A model generated the notes under the pieces. It did no database searches. It saw only the letters and a list, made by a program, of their open reading frames with translations, and was not told the origin of the DNA. A stretch of 29,997 nt of DNA. It comes from Bermanella sp047628755 (GTDB taxonomy: Bacteria; Pseudomonadota; Gammaproteobacteria; Pseudomonadales; Oceanobacteraceae). Position numbers and translations under genes: made by a program. The DNA lies in the NCBI GenBank assembly GCA_047628755.1, contig JBLHVV010000029.1, positions 1 to 29,997 on the forward strand, in the 5' to 3' direction. Positions 21,371-29,997 of this stretch are shown piece by piece (the first letter of the stretch is position 1; the number at the start of each line of letters is the position of its first letter).

Positions 21371-22540
21371 GTGAAATCCATATATAAAGAATTCAATTTC
21401 GGCCATGGCGAAACCATCGATATGATGCGCGCCCAAGTTAATGAATTTGCAACTCGTGAAATTGCACCACTTGCTGAAGCTACTGATAAAAACAACGCAT
21501 TCCCAAATAAGCTTTGGAAAAAATTTGGTGACATGGGTTTATTAGGTGTTACTGCAGAAGAAGAATACGGTGGAACTAATATGGGTTATTTAGCCCATGT
21601 GATCGTCATGGAAGAAATTAGCCGCGCATCTGCCTCAATCGGCTTAAGCTACGGCGCATTCTCAAACCTATGTGTTAACCAACTAACCAAAAATGGTTCG
21701 GTTAAACAGAAAACAACATACCTGCCTAAATTACTATCTGGCGAACACATTGGCGCGCTAGCCATGAGCGAACCTAATGCGGGGTCAGACGTAGTAAGCA
21801 TGAAACTTCGCGCTGATAAAAAAGGGGATAAATATATTTTAAATGGAGGGAAAATGTGGATTACCAACGGTCCCGATGCCAATGTTTATATTGTTTACGC
21901 TAAAACAGATTTTGAAAAAGGCGCTCATGGCATGACCGCATTTATTGTTGAACGGGATTTCCCTGGTTTTAGCCGCGGTATAAAACTGGATAAACTTGGC
22001 ATGCGCGGATCAAACACCTGCGAATTAATTTTTCAAGATTGTGAAGTACCTGCAGAAAATATTCTTGGAGGATTAAACCAAGGAGTTAAAGTTTTAATGA
22101 GTGGGCTAGACTACGAACGAGTCGTTTTATCTGGTGGACCTACTGGCATTATGCAAGCGTGTATGGATATCGTAATTCCTTACATTCACGACCGTGAGCA
22201 ATTTGGTAAGAGCATTGGTGAGTTTCAATTAGTACAAGGTAAGATAGCCGACATGTACTCAACAATGAATGCCTGTAAATCATATTTATATGCTGTTGCA
22301 GCAGCTTGTGATCGGGGCGAAACCACTCGCAAAGATGCAGCAGGCGTGATTCTTTACACGGCAGAAAAAGCCACTCAAATGGCCCTTGATGCAATTCAAT
22401 TATTAGGCGGGAATGGCTATATAAATGATTACGCAACGGGCCGTTTATTACGTGATGCCAAGCTTTATGAAATTGGTGCAGGAACATCTGAAGTACGCAG
22501 GATGTTAATAGGCCGTGAAATATTTAATGAATCTAAATAA
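21371..22540 (+). CDS. liuA: Isovaleryl-CoA dehydrogenase
   Basis: LiuA oxidises isovaleryl-CoA to 3-methylcrotonyl-CoA, passing electrons to electron-transfer flavoprotein. The 389-residue flavoprotein has the acyl-CoA dehydrogenase fold: N-terminal helices, the signature ALAMSEPNAGSDVVSMKLRA, the beta-domain FAD segment KMWITNGPDANVYIVYAK, and the C-terminal YEIGAGTSEVRRMLIGRE. Glu249 in LDYERVVLSGG is in the position of the catalytic base that distinguishes isovaleryl-CoA dehydrogenases from other family members. The start is GTG at 21371, with AAGGA at proper spacing; no upstream ATG fits. First structural gene of the liu operon, 29 bases before liuB. Confidence 0.96.
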   Translation: MKSIYKEFNFGHGETIDMMRAQVNEFATREIAPLAEATDKNNAFPNKLWKKFGDMGLLGVTAEEEYGGTNMGYLAHVIVMEEISRASASIGLSYGAFSNLCVNQLTKNGSVKQKTTYLPKLLSGEHIGALAMSEPNAGSDVVSMKLRADKKGDKYILNGGKMWITNGPDANVYIVYAKTDFEKGAHGMTAFIVERDFPGFSRGIKLDKLGMRGSNTCELIFQDCEVPAENILGGLNQGVKVLMSGLDYERVVLSGGPTGIMQACMDIVIPYIHDREQFGKSIGEFQLVQGKIADMYSTMNACKSYLYAVAAACDRGETTRKDAAGVILYTAEKATQMALDAIQLLGGNGYINDYATGRLLRDAKLYEIGAGTSEVRRMLIGREIFNESK

Positions 22541-22569
22541 ATAATAATCCGCTTTTTTGGGAGAGATAC

Positions 22570-24177
22570 ATGCCGATTATACATTCAAACATCAATACCA
22601 ACTCTGCTGAGTTTAAAGAAAACCAAACCTTTAATTTAAACATAGTGGCCGACCTTAAAAACCTAATACAAGAAATTACATTAGGCGGTGGCGAGGCATC
22701 ACAGGCTCGCCATAAAAACCGCGGTAAATTATTAGCGCGAGAACGTATTGCCTTGCTACTCGACCCTGGTTCACCCTTCTTAGAGATAGGTCAACTTGCA
22801 GCTTACGAAGTCTATGATGACGTGGTGCCTTGTGCGGGTGTCGTAGCTGGGATTGGTAAAGTATCGGGTGTCGAATGCATGATCGTCGTAAACGATGCAA
22901 CGGTTAAAGGGGGCTCTTACTACCCGCTTACAGTTAAGAAGCATTTACGCGCTCAAGAAATTGCACAAAAGAATTATCTGCCTTGCATTTATTTAGTGGA
23001 CAGCGGCGGCGCAAACTTACCACGTCAAGATGAGGTATTTCCAGATAAAGAGCACTTTGGTCGCATCTTCTTTAATCAAGCCAATATGTCAGCCATGGGA
23101 ATTCCACAAATTGCTGTTGTCATGGGCAGCTGTACCGCTGGTGGCGCTTACGTTCCAGCTATGGCTGATGAATCTATTATTGTTAAAGAGCAAGGTACTA
23201 TCTTTTTGGCAGGGCCCCCTTTGGTTCAAATGGCGACTGGCGAAATAGTTGACGCACAAACATTAGGCGGCGGAGACATGCATACGTCTACTAGTGGAGT
23301 GGTTGATCATCTTGCAGAAAATGACGAACATGCATTGCAGTTAACTCGTCAATGTATTGATCGGTTAAACTGGAAAAAAGAGTCACAGTTAGATGTTCGC
23401 GAAGTTATTGCGCCATTTTATGATCCCTCTGAATTGTATGGCATTATTCCCCAAGAACTTAAAAAGCCAGTAGATGCTCATGAAGTTATTGCCCGCATTG
23501 TAGATGGCAGTGAATTTGACGAATACAAAGCGCGCTTCGGCACCACCTTAGTCTGTGGCTTTGCTCGTATTTATGGTTACCCCGTTGGGATCGTTGCGAA
23601 TAATGGTATTCTGTTTTCTGAAAGCGCGCAAAAAGGCGCTAACTTTGTAGAGCTTTGCTGTCAGCGTAAAATCCCTCTTATTTTTTTACAAAACATCACT
23701 GGATTTATGGTGGGTTCTAAATACGAGCAAGAAGGCATTGCTAAACACGGTGCTAAAATGGTAAATGCAGTAGCCTGTGCCAAGGTTCCTAAATTCACGA
23801 TGGTATTTGGTGGCAGTTTTGGTGCCGGTAACTATGGTATGTGCGGTCGAGCATACGATCCAAACTTTATGTGGATGTGGCCAAATTCGCGCATTAGTGT
23901 AATGGGTGGCGAGCAAGCTGCTGGTGTTATGTCGTTAATTACTAAAGGTGCAAAAGAAAAACGCGGTGAAATTTTTACTGATGAAGACCAAGAGAATTTC
24001 AAAGCACCATTGTTAAAAAAATATGAAAAGGAAGGTCACCCATATTACGCCTCTGCTCGATTATGGGATGACGGTGTAATAGATCCGGCGCAAAGCCGCG
24101 AAGTATTAGGGCTTGCAATCAGTGCGTCACTGAACGCTCCTATTCAAGAAACTAGATTTGGCATCTTTAGGATGTAA
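22570..24177 (+). CDS. liuB: 3-methylcrotonyl-CoA carboxylase, carboxyltransferase (beta) subunit
   Basis: LiuB transfers carboxyl from biotin to 3-methylcrotonyl-CoA, giving 3-methylglutaconyl-CoA, in a complex with LiuD. The 535-residue protein has the two crotonase-like halves of acyl-CoA carboxyltransferases: the N-terminal half with KLLARERIALLLDPGSPFLE, YLVDSGGANLPRQ and MGSCTAGGAYVPAM, and the C-terminal half with ITGFMVGSKYEQEGIAKHGA, FGGSFGAGNYGMCGRAYDP and MGGEQAAGVM. These match methylcrotonyl-CoA carboxylase rather than propionyl- or acetyl-CoA carboxylase. The length equals the family norm. GGGAGAG precedes ATG 22570. liuC begins 5 bases after its stop, so the two genes are tightly coupled. 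Confidence 0.96.
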   Translation: MPIIHSNINTNSAEFKENQTFNLNIVADLKNLIQEITLGGGEASQARHKNRGKLLARERIALLLDPGSPFLEIGQLAAYEVYDDVVPCAGVVAGIGKVSGVECMIVVNDATVKGGSYYPLTVKKHLRAQEIAQKNYLPCIYLVDSGGANLPRQDEVFPDKEHFGRIFFNQANMSAMGIPQIAVVMGSCTAGGAYVPAMADESIIVKEQGTIFLAGPPLVQMATGEIVDAQTLGGGDMHTSTSGVVDHLAENDEHALQLTRQCIDRLNWKKESQLDVREVIAPFYDPSELYGIIPQELKKPVDAHEVIARIVDGSEFDEYKARFGTTLVCGFARIYGYPVGIVANNGILFSESAQKGANFVELCCQRKIPLIFLQNITGFMVGSKYEQEGIAKHGAKMVNAVACAKVPKFTMVFGGSFGAGNYGMCGRAYDPNFMWMWPNSRISVMGGEQAAGVMSLITKGAKEKRGEIFTDEDQENFKAPLLKKYEKEGHPYYASARLWDDGVIDPAQSREVLGLAISASLNAPIQETRFGIFRM

Positions 24178-24182
24178 TAGGA

Positions 24183-25013
24183 ATGCATATGACTGATCAA
24201 AACTTATTAGTAGAGATTAATAATGGTGTTGCTACCCTTATCTTGAATCGTCCTAAAGTACACAACGCATTTGATGATATTTTAATTGTGAAACTTATTT
24301 CAGCGTTAGACTCAGCTGAAGAAAATGACTCAGTTCGCGTAGTAGTACTGACCAGTAACGGCAAACACTTCAGCGCCGGAGCCGATTTAAATTGGATGAA
24401 ACGCATGGCTGTTTTATCTGAACAAGAAAACCGTGACGATGCCCAGAAACTGGCTGAACTGATGCACAGACTAGACAATTTAAACAAACCCACAATTGCA
24501 CTCGTAAACGGTGCTACCTACGGTGGTGCGGTGGGTTTAGTGGCTTGCTGTGATATGGCCATTGCTACGGCACGCAGCCGCTTTTGTTTAAGTGAAGTGA
24601 GAATTGGTTTAAGTCCAGCTGTAATAAGTCCATTTGTTGTGGCTGCTATAGGTGAACGTGCCTCAAGGCGTTTCTTTTTAACTGCTGAAGCCTTCGATGC
24701 ACAACAAGCTGATAAATTAGGCTTGATACAATCAGTGGCGCAAGACGAAGCCGATCTTAATATACAAGGGCAAGCATTAATTGCTGCCCTATTAAAAAAT
24801 AGCCCCCAAGCCATAAGCTGCACGAAAAAACTAATCAGACAAGTGGGCCGTGAAGGAATTAATCAATCTATACGCGACTATACAGTTAACTTAATTGCCT
24901 CTATTCGTGTGAGCGAAGAAGGTCAAGAGGGATTAGCTTCTTTTTTAGATAAAAGAAAACCTAACTGGATAAAAAAAATCGCTATGAACTCTAAAGACAA
25001 GGGTGACAAGTAA
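24183..25013 (+). CDS. liuC: Methylglutaconyl-CoA hydratase
   Basis: LiuC hydrates 3-methylglutaconyl-CoA to HMG-CoA. The 276-residue crotonase-fold protein has the oxyanion-hole segment NGKHFSAGADLNWM and the central helix NGATYGGAVGLVACCDMAIA, with RFCLSEVRIGLSPAVISPF and the later FFLTAEAFDAQQADKLGL. DLNWM and CCDMA fit the methylglutaconyl-CoA hydratase branch, and the operon position between the two carboxylase genes decides the assignment. Start ATG 24183 or the third codon ATG (24189) are both possible; AGGA lies close. Its end is coupled to liuD. Confidence 0.93.
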   Translation: MHMTDQNLLVEINNGVATLILNRPKVHNAFDDILIVKLISALDSAEENDSVRVVVLTSNGKHFSAGADLNWMKRMAVLSEQENRDDAQKLAELMHRLDNLNKPTIALVNGATYGGAVGLVACCDMAIATARSRFCLSEVRIGLSPAVISPFVVAAIGERASRRFFLTAEAFDAQQADKLGLIQSVAQDEADLNIQGQALIAALLKNSPQAISCTKKLIRQVGREGINQSIRDYTVNLIASIRVSEEGQEGLASFLDKRKPNWIKKIAMNSKDKGDK

Positions 25014-25014
25014 T

Positions 25015-27024
25015 ATGAGCATTCAAAAAAACACCCAAAACAAAAAAATTAGTCGCTTGTTAATTGCAAACCGCGGTGAAATCGCCATACGAATTATGCA
25101 GAGCGCACAAAAAATTGGTATTCATTGTATTGCCCTTTATAGCGATGCCGACAAAAATTCCATGCATGTGAAGCAAGCGAATGAAGCTTGGTACATTGGT
25201 CCTAGCCCAGCAAAAGAGAGTTATTTAGTAGCAGAAAAAGTATTACAGGTTGCTAAACAAGCCCATGCAGATGCTATTCATCCTGGCTATGGTTTTTTAT
25301 CTGAAAACGCAAGCTTTGCAAAATCCATTCAAGATTCAGGCTTAATTTGGGTTGGTCCTCCCGTTCCAGCAATTGAAGCGATGGGATCTAAAAGTGAATC
25401 TAAAAACTTAATGGAAAAAGCCAACGTACCTTTAGTACCAGGCTACCATGGAGGTAATCAAGATGAAGCGTTTTTATCTGAAGAAATTATAAAGATTGGT
25501 TTTCCTGTATTAATCAAAGCCAGTGCTGGTGGCGGTGGTAAGGGCATGCGTGTCGTTAACAAAAAATCTGAAATTGCAGCGGGCATTGCGGCAAGTAAGC
25601 GGGAAGGTTTGAACAGCTTTGGTGATGATAGATTACTGGTTGAAAAATACATTACTCGCCCTCGCCATGTGGAGATCCAAATATTTATGGATTCACAAGG
25701 CAATGGCGTTTATTTATTTGAGCGTGATTGTTCAATTCAGCGTCGCCACCAAAAGGTGGTTGAAGAAGCTCCTGCCCCTGCCTTTAACGAGGCCGATCGT
25801 AAGGCCATGGGGGAAACCGCGCTTCAAGCAGCTAAAGCCATAAATTATGAAGGTGCTGGTACAGTTGAGTTTTTGTACGAACAAAAAATTGGTGCTCAGG
25901 GCACCTTCTACTTTATGGAAATGAATACTCGCTTACAGGTTGAGCACCCGGTAACCGAAATGATCACTGGCCAAGACTTGGTTATCTGGCAGCTTAAAGT
26001 CGCTCAAGGTGAAAACCTGCCTTTGACTCAAGAACAGCTTTCTATAAACGGCCATAGCATGGAAGTGCGCATTTACGCCGAAGATCCAGACAATGAATTT
26101 TTACCAACAACCGGGACTTTAGATTTTGTTCAACTGCCTAAGTTAATTGAAGGCAAGGTTCGATTAGACACTGGTGTTAAACAAGGTGATGAAGTTAGCC
26201 CCTATTACGACCCTATGATCAGCAAATTGATTGTATGGGGGGAAGATCGTCAGCAATGTTTAAGCACACTCAAGCAAGCATTACAGGAATATCAAATTGC
26301 AGGCATCACAACTAATCTTTCATTTTTACGTCGTATAGTAAATGTAGAAGCGTTTAGGCAAGGGCAGATCAGCACTCAGTTTATTGAAGAATTCAGCGAT
26401 CAACTAATTACTGGCAGTAATGTTAAACAGCATCATTTATTAGCCGCTGTTTGTAGCCACATGCTAACTAGGAAGAAAAAAAGTCGATCTAGCCCATGGC
26501 ATACCATGAGCACATTCCGCTTAAATCAGGATGCTCGTGAAACATTAAACTTCAGCTTAAACAGTGGCGAAGATATCTCCGTCACTGTGGATACATTAGC
26601 AACAGATAGCTGGAACGTTACCATTATCGAAAGCGCTCAACGGGTATCTGCACGCCTAGAGAACGACCAAGTTCAATATGAGGTGAATGGACAGTGGCGT
26701 TCGGCAAAGGTGATTCAGCATGGCAGTCGATTATGGGTCTACGATGCTGATGGGGAAAGCCAAATACTCTTCAAGGTAAACGATTATAATCAGCAAAACG
26801 AAATAAAAGGCAACTTAAAAGCACCGATGAACGGCACTATTATTCAGGTAGATGCCACCGCTGGCCAAGCCATCAAAGCTGGCGATGTACTAATGATTAT
26901 GGAAGCTATGAAAATGGAACATACTATAAAAGCTCCTGAAGATGGCACCATAAGAGAAATTAGCTTTAACGTAGGCGATCTAGTCGCTGAAGGCGCCATG
27001 CTAATTGAAATGGAAGAGACTTAA
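25015..27024 (+). CDS. liuD: 3-methylcrotonyl-CoA carboxylase, biotin carboxylase and carrier (alpha) subunit
   Basis: LiuD carboxylates its own biotin with ATP and bicarbonate for LiuB to use. The 669-residue protein begins with a biotin carboxylase N-domain (RLLIANRGEIAIRIMQSAQK). It continues with an ATP-grasp domain with the glycine loop ASAGGGGKGMRVV and the active-site MEMNTRLQVEHPVTEM, then the C-domain (VRIYAEDP), a linker, and a C-terminal biotinyl domain in which Lys633 of MEAMKMEH is the biotinylation site. I chose ATG 25015 with AAGGGTG upstream; a GTG at 25003 is in frame but overlaps the end of liuC and its ribosome site. liuE follows after 126 bases. Confidence 0.95.
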   Translation: MSIQKNTQNKKISRLLIANRGEIAIRIMQSAQKIGIHCIALYSDADKNSMHVKQANEAWYIGPSPAKESYLVAEKVLQVAKQAHADAIHPGYGFLSENASFAKSIQDSGLIWVGPPVPAIEAMGSKSESKNLMEKANVPLVPGYHGGNQDEAFLSEEIIKIGFPVLIKASAGGGGKGMRVVNKKSEIAAGIAASKREGLNSFGDDRLLVEKYITRPRHVEIQIFMDSQGNGVYLFERDCSIQRRHQKVVEEAPAPAFNEADRKAMGETALQAAKAINYEGAGTVEFLYEQKIGAQGTFYFMEMNTRLQVEHPVTEMITGQDLVIWQLKVAQGENLPLTQEQLSINGHSMEVRIYAEDPDNEFLPTTGTLDFVQLPKLIEGKVRLDTGVKQGDEVSPYYDPMISKLIVWGEDRQQCLSTLKQALQEYQIAGITTNLSFLRRIVNVEAFRQGQISTQFIEEFSDQLITGSNVKQHHLLAAVCSHMLTRKKKSRSSPWHTMSTFRLNQDARETLNFSLNSGEDISVTVDTLATDSWNVTIIESAQRVSARLENDQVQYEVNGQWRSAKVIQHGSRLWVYDADGESQILFKVNDYNQQNEIKGNLKAPMNGTIIQVDATAGQAIKAGDVLMIMEAMKMEHTIKAPEDGTIREISFNVGDLVAEGAMLIEMEET

Positions 27025-27150
27025 CTTCTTACTGAACAATGTTGGAGGTTGCTCGCAGGCGATTATTTTAGTTGATTGTCTCGCGAAATACTAAATTTGA
27101 TAATTTGGGTTCCCTGTAAGTACCCTGCTGCTGATAGGTATATTATAAAA

Positions 27151-28059
27151 ATGACATTACCCACAAAAGTACAAATAATTGAGGTAGGCCCCCGTGATGG
27201 CCTGCAAAATGAAAAAAATATTTTATCAACTGACTTGCGCGTTGAATTGATAGAACGTTTAGCAAAATCCGGCCTTAAAAAAATTGAAGTCGGTAGTTTT
27301 GTTTCACCTAAATGGGTGCCACAAATGGCGGGGACGCATGAGGTTTTGGACAAACTTAATCGAAGCCATATAAAAAAACTAACCAATGCTCAGTACTCTG
27401 TACTAACACCAAATCTAAAAGGTTTAGAAGGCGCAATTCAACATCGCGCAGACGAAATAGCTATTTTTGGAGCCGCCAGTGAAAGCTTCACACAAAAAAA
27501 TATCAACTGCTCAATTGATGAAAGTCTGCACCGATTTGAACAAATAATGGCTCAAGCACAGCAGCTTAACTTACCTGTTCGCGGTTATGTATCCACAATA
27601 ATTGGCTGCCCTTATGAAGGTGCCATTGCACCCGAAAAAGTGGCATTGGTGGCTAAAACTTTATATGAAATGGGTTGCTACGAGATTTCATTAGGTGACA
27701 CCATTGGCGTGGGAACGCCTATTAAATTTAAAAAAATGCTAGAAGCTGTCATTAAAGAAGTACCCGTTGATAAAATTGCAGTTCACTGCCATAACACCTA
27801 TGGTCAAGCGCTGGCAAACATCTATGCTAGCTTAGAATATGGCATTAATAAAATTGATGCTGCTGTTGCTGGCTTAGGTGGCTGCCCTTACGCAAAAGGT
27901 GCAAGCGGCAACATCGCCACTGAAGATGTGCTTTATATGCTAAATGGTATGGACATTGACACGGGAGTCGACCTAGACCAGGTGATTAAAATTGGTCAAT
28001 GGATTTGCAAAGAGCTTGACCGCAAAAATCAAAGCAAAGTAGCCATGGCTCAACACTAA
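27151..28059 (+). CDS. liuE: Hydroxymethylglutaryl-CoA lyase
   Basis: LiuE cleaves HMG-CoA to acetoacetate and acetyl-CoA, ending leucine catabolism. The 302-residue TIM-barrel protein has IIEVGPRDGLQNEKN with the catalytic Arg15-Asp16, the metal-binding His212-x-His214 pair in VHCHNTYGQA, and the signature active-site Cys245 in VAGLGGCPYAKGASGN. I chose ATG 27151 because MTLPTKVQIIEVGPRDG matches the normal start; an upstream TTG (27076) would add 25 unlikely residues. The ribosome site is weak. A 126-base gap after liuD, longer than the others, may carry an extra promoter. I see no clear terminator after the stop. Confidence 0.95.
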   Translation: MTLPTKVQIIEVGPRDGLQNEKNILSTDLRVELIERLAKSGLKKIEVGSFVSPKWVPQMAGTHEVLDKLNRSHIKKLTNAQYSVLTPNLKGLEGAIQHRADEIAIFGAASESFTQKNINCSIDESLHRFEQIMAQAQQLNLPVRGYVSTIIGCPYEGAIAPEKVALVAKTLYEMGCYEISLGDTIGVGTPIKFKKMLEAVIKEVPVDKIAVHCHNTYGQALANIYASLEYGINKIDAAVAGLGGCPYAKGASGNIATEDVLYMLNGMDIDTGVDLDQVIKIGQWICKELDRKNQSKVAMAQH

Positions 28060-28384
28060 TAGCATTAAAAAAATAGCGACAACAACTTATCTAATTAAAC
28101 CAACATATACATTGGGTCTATACACCTACTTAACTGTAAATCATTTAAATTTTAGACGCTGATTTATAGATCGTATATTTTAACTAAACAGTTTTTTATG
28201 CGTCACCATGAGTCACTCACAGTAGTCCGTGAACTAATTTAAGGCATTAAATTACAGTTTAATTATTTAAAGAAAAATATTGGCATTTCCTTTCTAAAAA
28301 AATGCATTCCATATATTTTTTTATTAAATTAATATGGTATATTCATGTAATATTTACAGCTTTAATTGCAACAAGGACGTTGTC

Positions 28385-28951
28385 ATGACTCTTTTTGAAC
28401 TCCATTCATATTTAAAGCAAGCTGGCTTTGACCGCTGGGGTGTTTCTCCAGCTCGTCTATACTCAACAAATAAAAATGGCCAAACAGTACTTGATTTCCT
28501 TTGTAGTGAATTTTCAATTAAAGGCCTTAATGCCCTATCAACTACTAATTACCAATTTAATGTTAAGGAGTCTTATTCACATAAAGCGCCATCGTTAACC
28601 GTAATCACATCAGGGAATCCTTTAGCGCTGGATATTTTGGAAATACTATACGACAATAAATTCCCAATAAACGCTCAAGATGAAAATGAAAACAATGCAC
28701 TTCACTTGGCAAATAGTTTAGCCCTAAAAAAAGAAGCTCAATTTTTAATAAGTTACGGAATTGATTATCTAGCTCTAAACTCAGATGGCAAAAATACCTT
28801 TGATGTTATACCTATAGCCGCCGAACGTTTTATGGTCCCCGCCATAAATAAAACAATAAAAGCCTATAAAAAATCACCTATATCAAGTCTTAGTAATTTT
28901 TCAAGTTTATTCTATAGCAACCCTTTACGAAAACTTTCGAAGAAAGCCTAA
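28385..28951 (+). CDS. Small ankyrin-like orphan protein
   Basis: The 188-residue protein has no signal peptide or membrane helix. Residues about 25-42 (NKNGQTVLDFLCSEFS) and 75-130 (LDILEILYDNKFPINAQDEN, then NNALHLANSLALKKEAQFLI and DYLALNSDGKNTFDVI) fit two to three ankyrin-type repeats, with the usual N-D-x-G/N-x-x-x-L-x-x-A pattern. The C-terminus is basic (NPLRKLSKKA). Ankyrin repeats mediate protein binding; the partner is unknown. ATG 28385 is chosen for its AAGGACG ribosome site; an in-frame ATG at 28334 is less supported. It stands alone. The 325-base gap before it (28060-28384) shows no gene, only an 11-base palindrome TGAGTCACTCA at 28209-28219 and AT-rich promoter-like sequence. 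Confidence 0.7.
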   Translation: MTLFELHSYLKQAGFDRWGVSPARLYSTNKNGQTVLDFLCSEFSIKGLNALSTTNYQFNVKESYSHKAPSLTVITSGNPLALDILEILYDNKFPINAQDENENNALHLANSLALKKEAQFLISYGIDYLALNSDGKNTFDVIPIAAERFMVPAINKTIKAYKKSPISSLSNFSSLFYSNPLRKLSKKA

Positions 28952-28983
28952 ACTCAATTAGTTTTTTACACCTATAGTATGAA

Positions 28984-29012
28984 AAAAAGCCAGCAAACGC
29001 TGACTTTTTATT
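28984..29012. terminator. Bidirectional terminator
   Basis: AAAAAGCCAGC (28984-28994) pairs with GCTGACTTTTT (28999-29009) around AAAC, with one mismatch that becomes a G-U pair on the minus strand. The flanking A-run and T-run serve both the ankyrin-like gene and the convergent BKACE gene. Confidence 0.85.
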
Positions 29013-29030
29013 TTACAAACATTGCTCTGA

Positions 29031-29885
29031 TTATAAAAACAATGCACGTGCTTCTTGAGGAGTAGCTACTTCACGTCCTGCATCGCGGGCAACTTTTGCC
29101 ATAGCTTCGATCAATTGACCGTTACTTGTGGCTCTTTCACCAGTTGGAAGATAGAAAGTGTCTTCTAAACCAGTACGTAAATTACCTCCAAGCTCTGCTA
29201 CGCGCTTATGCACGGCCCATACATCTTCACGACCAATAACAGTAGCTTGCCAATGGCTGCCAGGCTTAAGGTATTTAAGAATAATGGGTAACAAATCCGG
29301 ATCAGCTGGCATGCCAGAATTAACACCCATGACCAAGTTGTAATCGAGCTTATCCCACATGCCTACATCTTGGAACATACCGACAGAACGAACGATCCCT
29401 AAATCGAAACATTCAAATTCTGGACGGCAGTTTTCTTCTTTACATACTTCTAAAAGTTCCTGAATCTTGTCTACTGTGTTTTGAAACAACATTGGAGGCC
29501 AAGCCCAAGTACCATTAGAACGTGCCTTAAGATAGTTTAAAGAACCTGCATTGCATGCTGCAATTTCTGGCTTGCCTTTGCGTATACACGCAATAGGCCC
29601 ACTTTGATCACGACCAATTGTGCCTGTTGTGTAGTTGATAATAACGTCAGGACAAGCTTCCCGAATGGCATCACTCATTTCTAATGCTACGTCGGCATCC
29701 CAACTGGGTAAATGCCCCCTGCCTTTTTCTTGTTGGCGAAAATGAATGTGCATGCAACTTGCGCCTGCATCGTAAGCTTCTTTAGCAGAGGCCGCCATTT
29801 GCTTTGCTGTTACTGGTACCGGATGTTGATCTGGATTTGTTAGTACACCAGTTAAAGCACAGGTAATTACCGCTTTTTCGCTCAT
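29031..29885 (-). CDS. BKACE-family beta-keto acid cleavage enzyme
   Basis: Members of this family (DUF849, PF05853) condense a beta-keto acid with acetyl-CoA and split it into acetoacetate and a new CoA ester; 3-keto-5-aminohexanoate cleavage enzyme (Kce) is the model. The 284-residue protein has the zinc ligands His46 and His48 (MHIHFRQ) and Glu231 in the expected place (VAELGGNLRTGLED), the INYTTGTIG segment and the terminal SNGQLIEAM. Length and motifs are typical. ATG 29885 has AAGGGGAG nearby. It is convergent with the ankyrin-like gene and may begin or continue an operon extending beyond the right edge, which shows 112 bases without a gene. Its true substrate cannot be read from the sequence. 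Confidence 0.9.
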   Translation of the reverse strand: MSEKAVITCALTGVLTNPDQHPVPVTAKQMAASAKEAYDAGASCMHIHFRQQEKGRGHLPSWDADVALEMSDAIREACPDVIINYTTGTIGRDQSGPIACIRKGKPEIAACNAGSLNYLKARSNGTWAWPPMLFQNTVDKIQELLEVCKEENCRPEFECFDLGIVRSVGMFQDVGMWDKLDYNLVMGVNSGMPADPDLLPIILKYLKPGSHWQATVIGREDVWAVHKRVAELGGNLRTGLEDTFYLPTGERATSNGQLIEAMAKVARDAGREVATPQEARALFL

Positions 29886-29997
29886 GATGAGTCTCCCCTT
29901 TAAATTTTTATTAAGGTGGCCCTATCGATAAACCCTTTTATAAAAGATTACTTAACAGCGCCATTACAAATTTGGGTATAGCTTAACTACCCGTAAA

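Noticed and set aside
22149..22487. Long minus-strand open frame inside liuA (112 codons)
   Set aside because: It lies fully within a conserved dehydrogenase gene and has no ribosome site or family resemblance.
27076..27150. TTG start extending HMG-CoA lyase by 25 residues
   Set aside because: The added residues have no family counterpart and could only be a mitochondrial-like leader, which is not expected in bacteria; ATG 27151 matches the family.
1..29997. CRISPR arrays, insertion sequences, toxin-antitoxin pairs, prophage genes
   Set aside because: No regularly spaced repeats, transposase motifs or paired small genes were found on either strand.

Overview
The window looks like a chromosomal segment of a free-living, probably marine gammaproteobacterium of the Oceanospirillales type. 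The support is the AT-rich base composition (roughly 40% GC by eye), RstA/RstB-, MetR-, NrdA/NrdB-, TruC- and GcvR-like proteins that align closely with E. coli proteins recalled from memory, and a complete Pseudomonas/Shewanella-style liu operon. The genus cannot be fixed from the sequence. There is no phage, integron, CRISPR array, insertion sequence or toxin-antitoxin locus.

Layout: (1) 1-0.8 kb holds the left-truncated remains of a gene broken by four frameshifts. (2) 0.8-4.3 kb carries a metR-like regulator convergent with an rstAB-like two-component pair. (3) 4.3-9.4 kb is the class Ia ribonucleotide reductase locus nrdA-nrdB-yfaE followed by a Bcp/PrxQ peroxiredoxin. Its control region has two NrdR-box matches overlapping a candidate promoter, a consensus DnaA box and a 24-codon leader ORF overlapping a hairpin. 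The ferredoxin has an unusual acidic N-terminal extension. (4) 9.5-15.4 kb contains an orphan protein, an unpaired polyamine-type periplasmic binding protein, a Na/phosphate cotransporter with a small coiled-coil partner, a predicted outer-membrane barrel and a membrane diguanylate cyclase. (5) 15.4-20.8 kb contains a decayed ORF, a GcvR-like ACT protein, tRNA-Asn(GUU), an AcoX-type ATP-NAD kinase-like protein divergent from a MAPEG protein with a perfect FNR/Anr site between them, a decayed pirin gene, truC and a transglutaminase-like protein, then an intergenic region with three DnaA-type boxes. (6) 20.8-28.1 kb is the leucine/isovalerate catabolic operon liuRABCDE. (7) 28.4-29.9 kb has an ankyrin-like orphan convergent with a BKACE-family enzyme.

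How the genes work together: nrdA and nrdB make deoxyribonucleotides and YfaE is expected to maintain the NrdB diiron-tyrosyl cofactor. LiuA, LiuB+LiuD, LiuC and LiuE take isovaleryl-CoA to acetyl-CoA and acetoacetate under the MerR-type regulator LiuR. The nearby BKACE enzyme belongs to a family that makes acetoacetate from another beta-keto acid and acetyl-CoA, so the two could feed the same pool.

I see no convincing previously undescribed multi-gene system. The observations most worth following up are the nrd control region, the ferredoxin extension with clamp-motif-like peptides, the paired DnaA boxes near 20.5 kb, the FNR site, and three gene remnants (left end, 15.5-15.8 kb, 18.6-18.9 kb).
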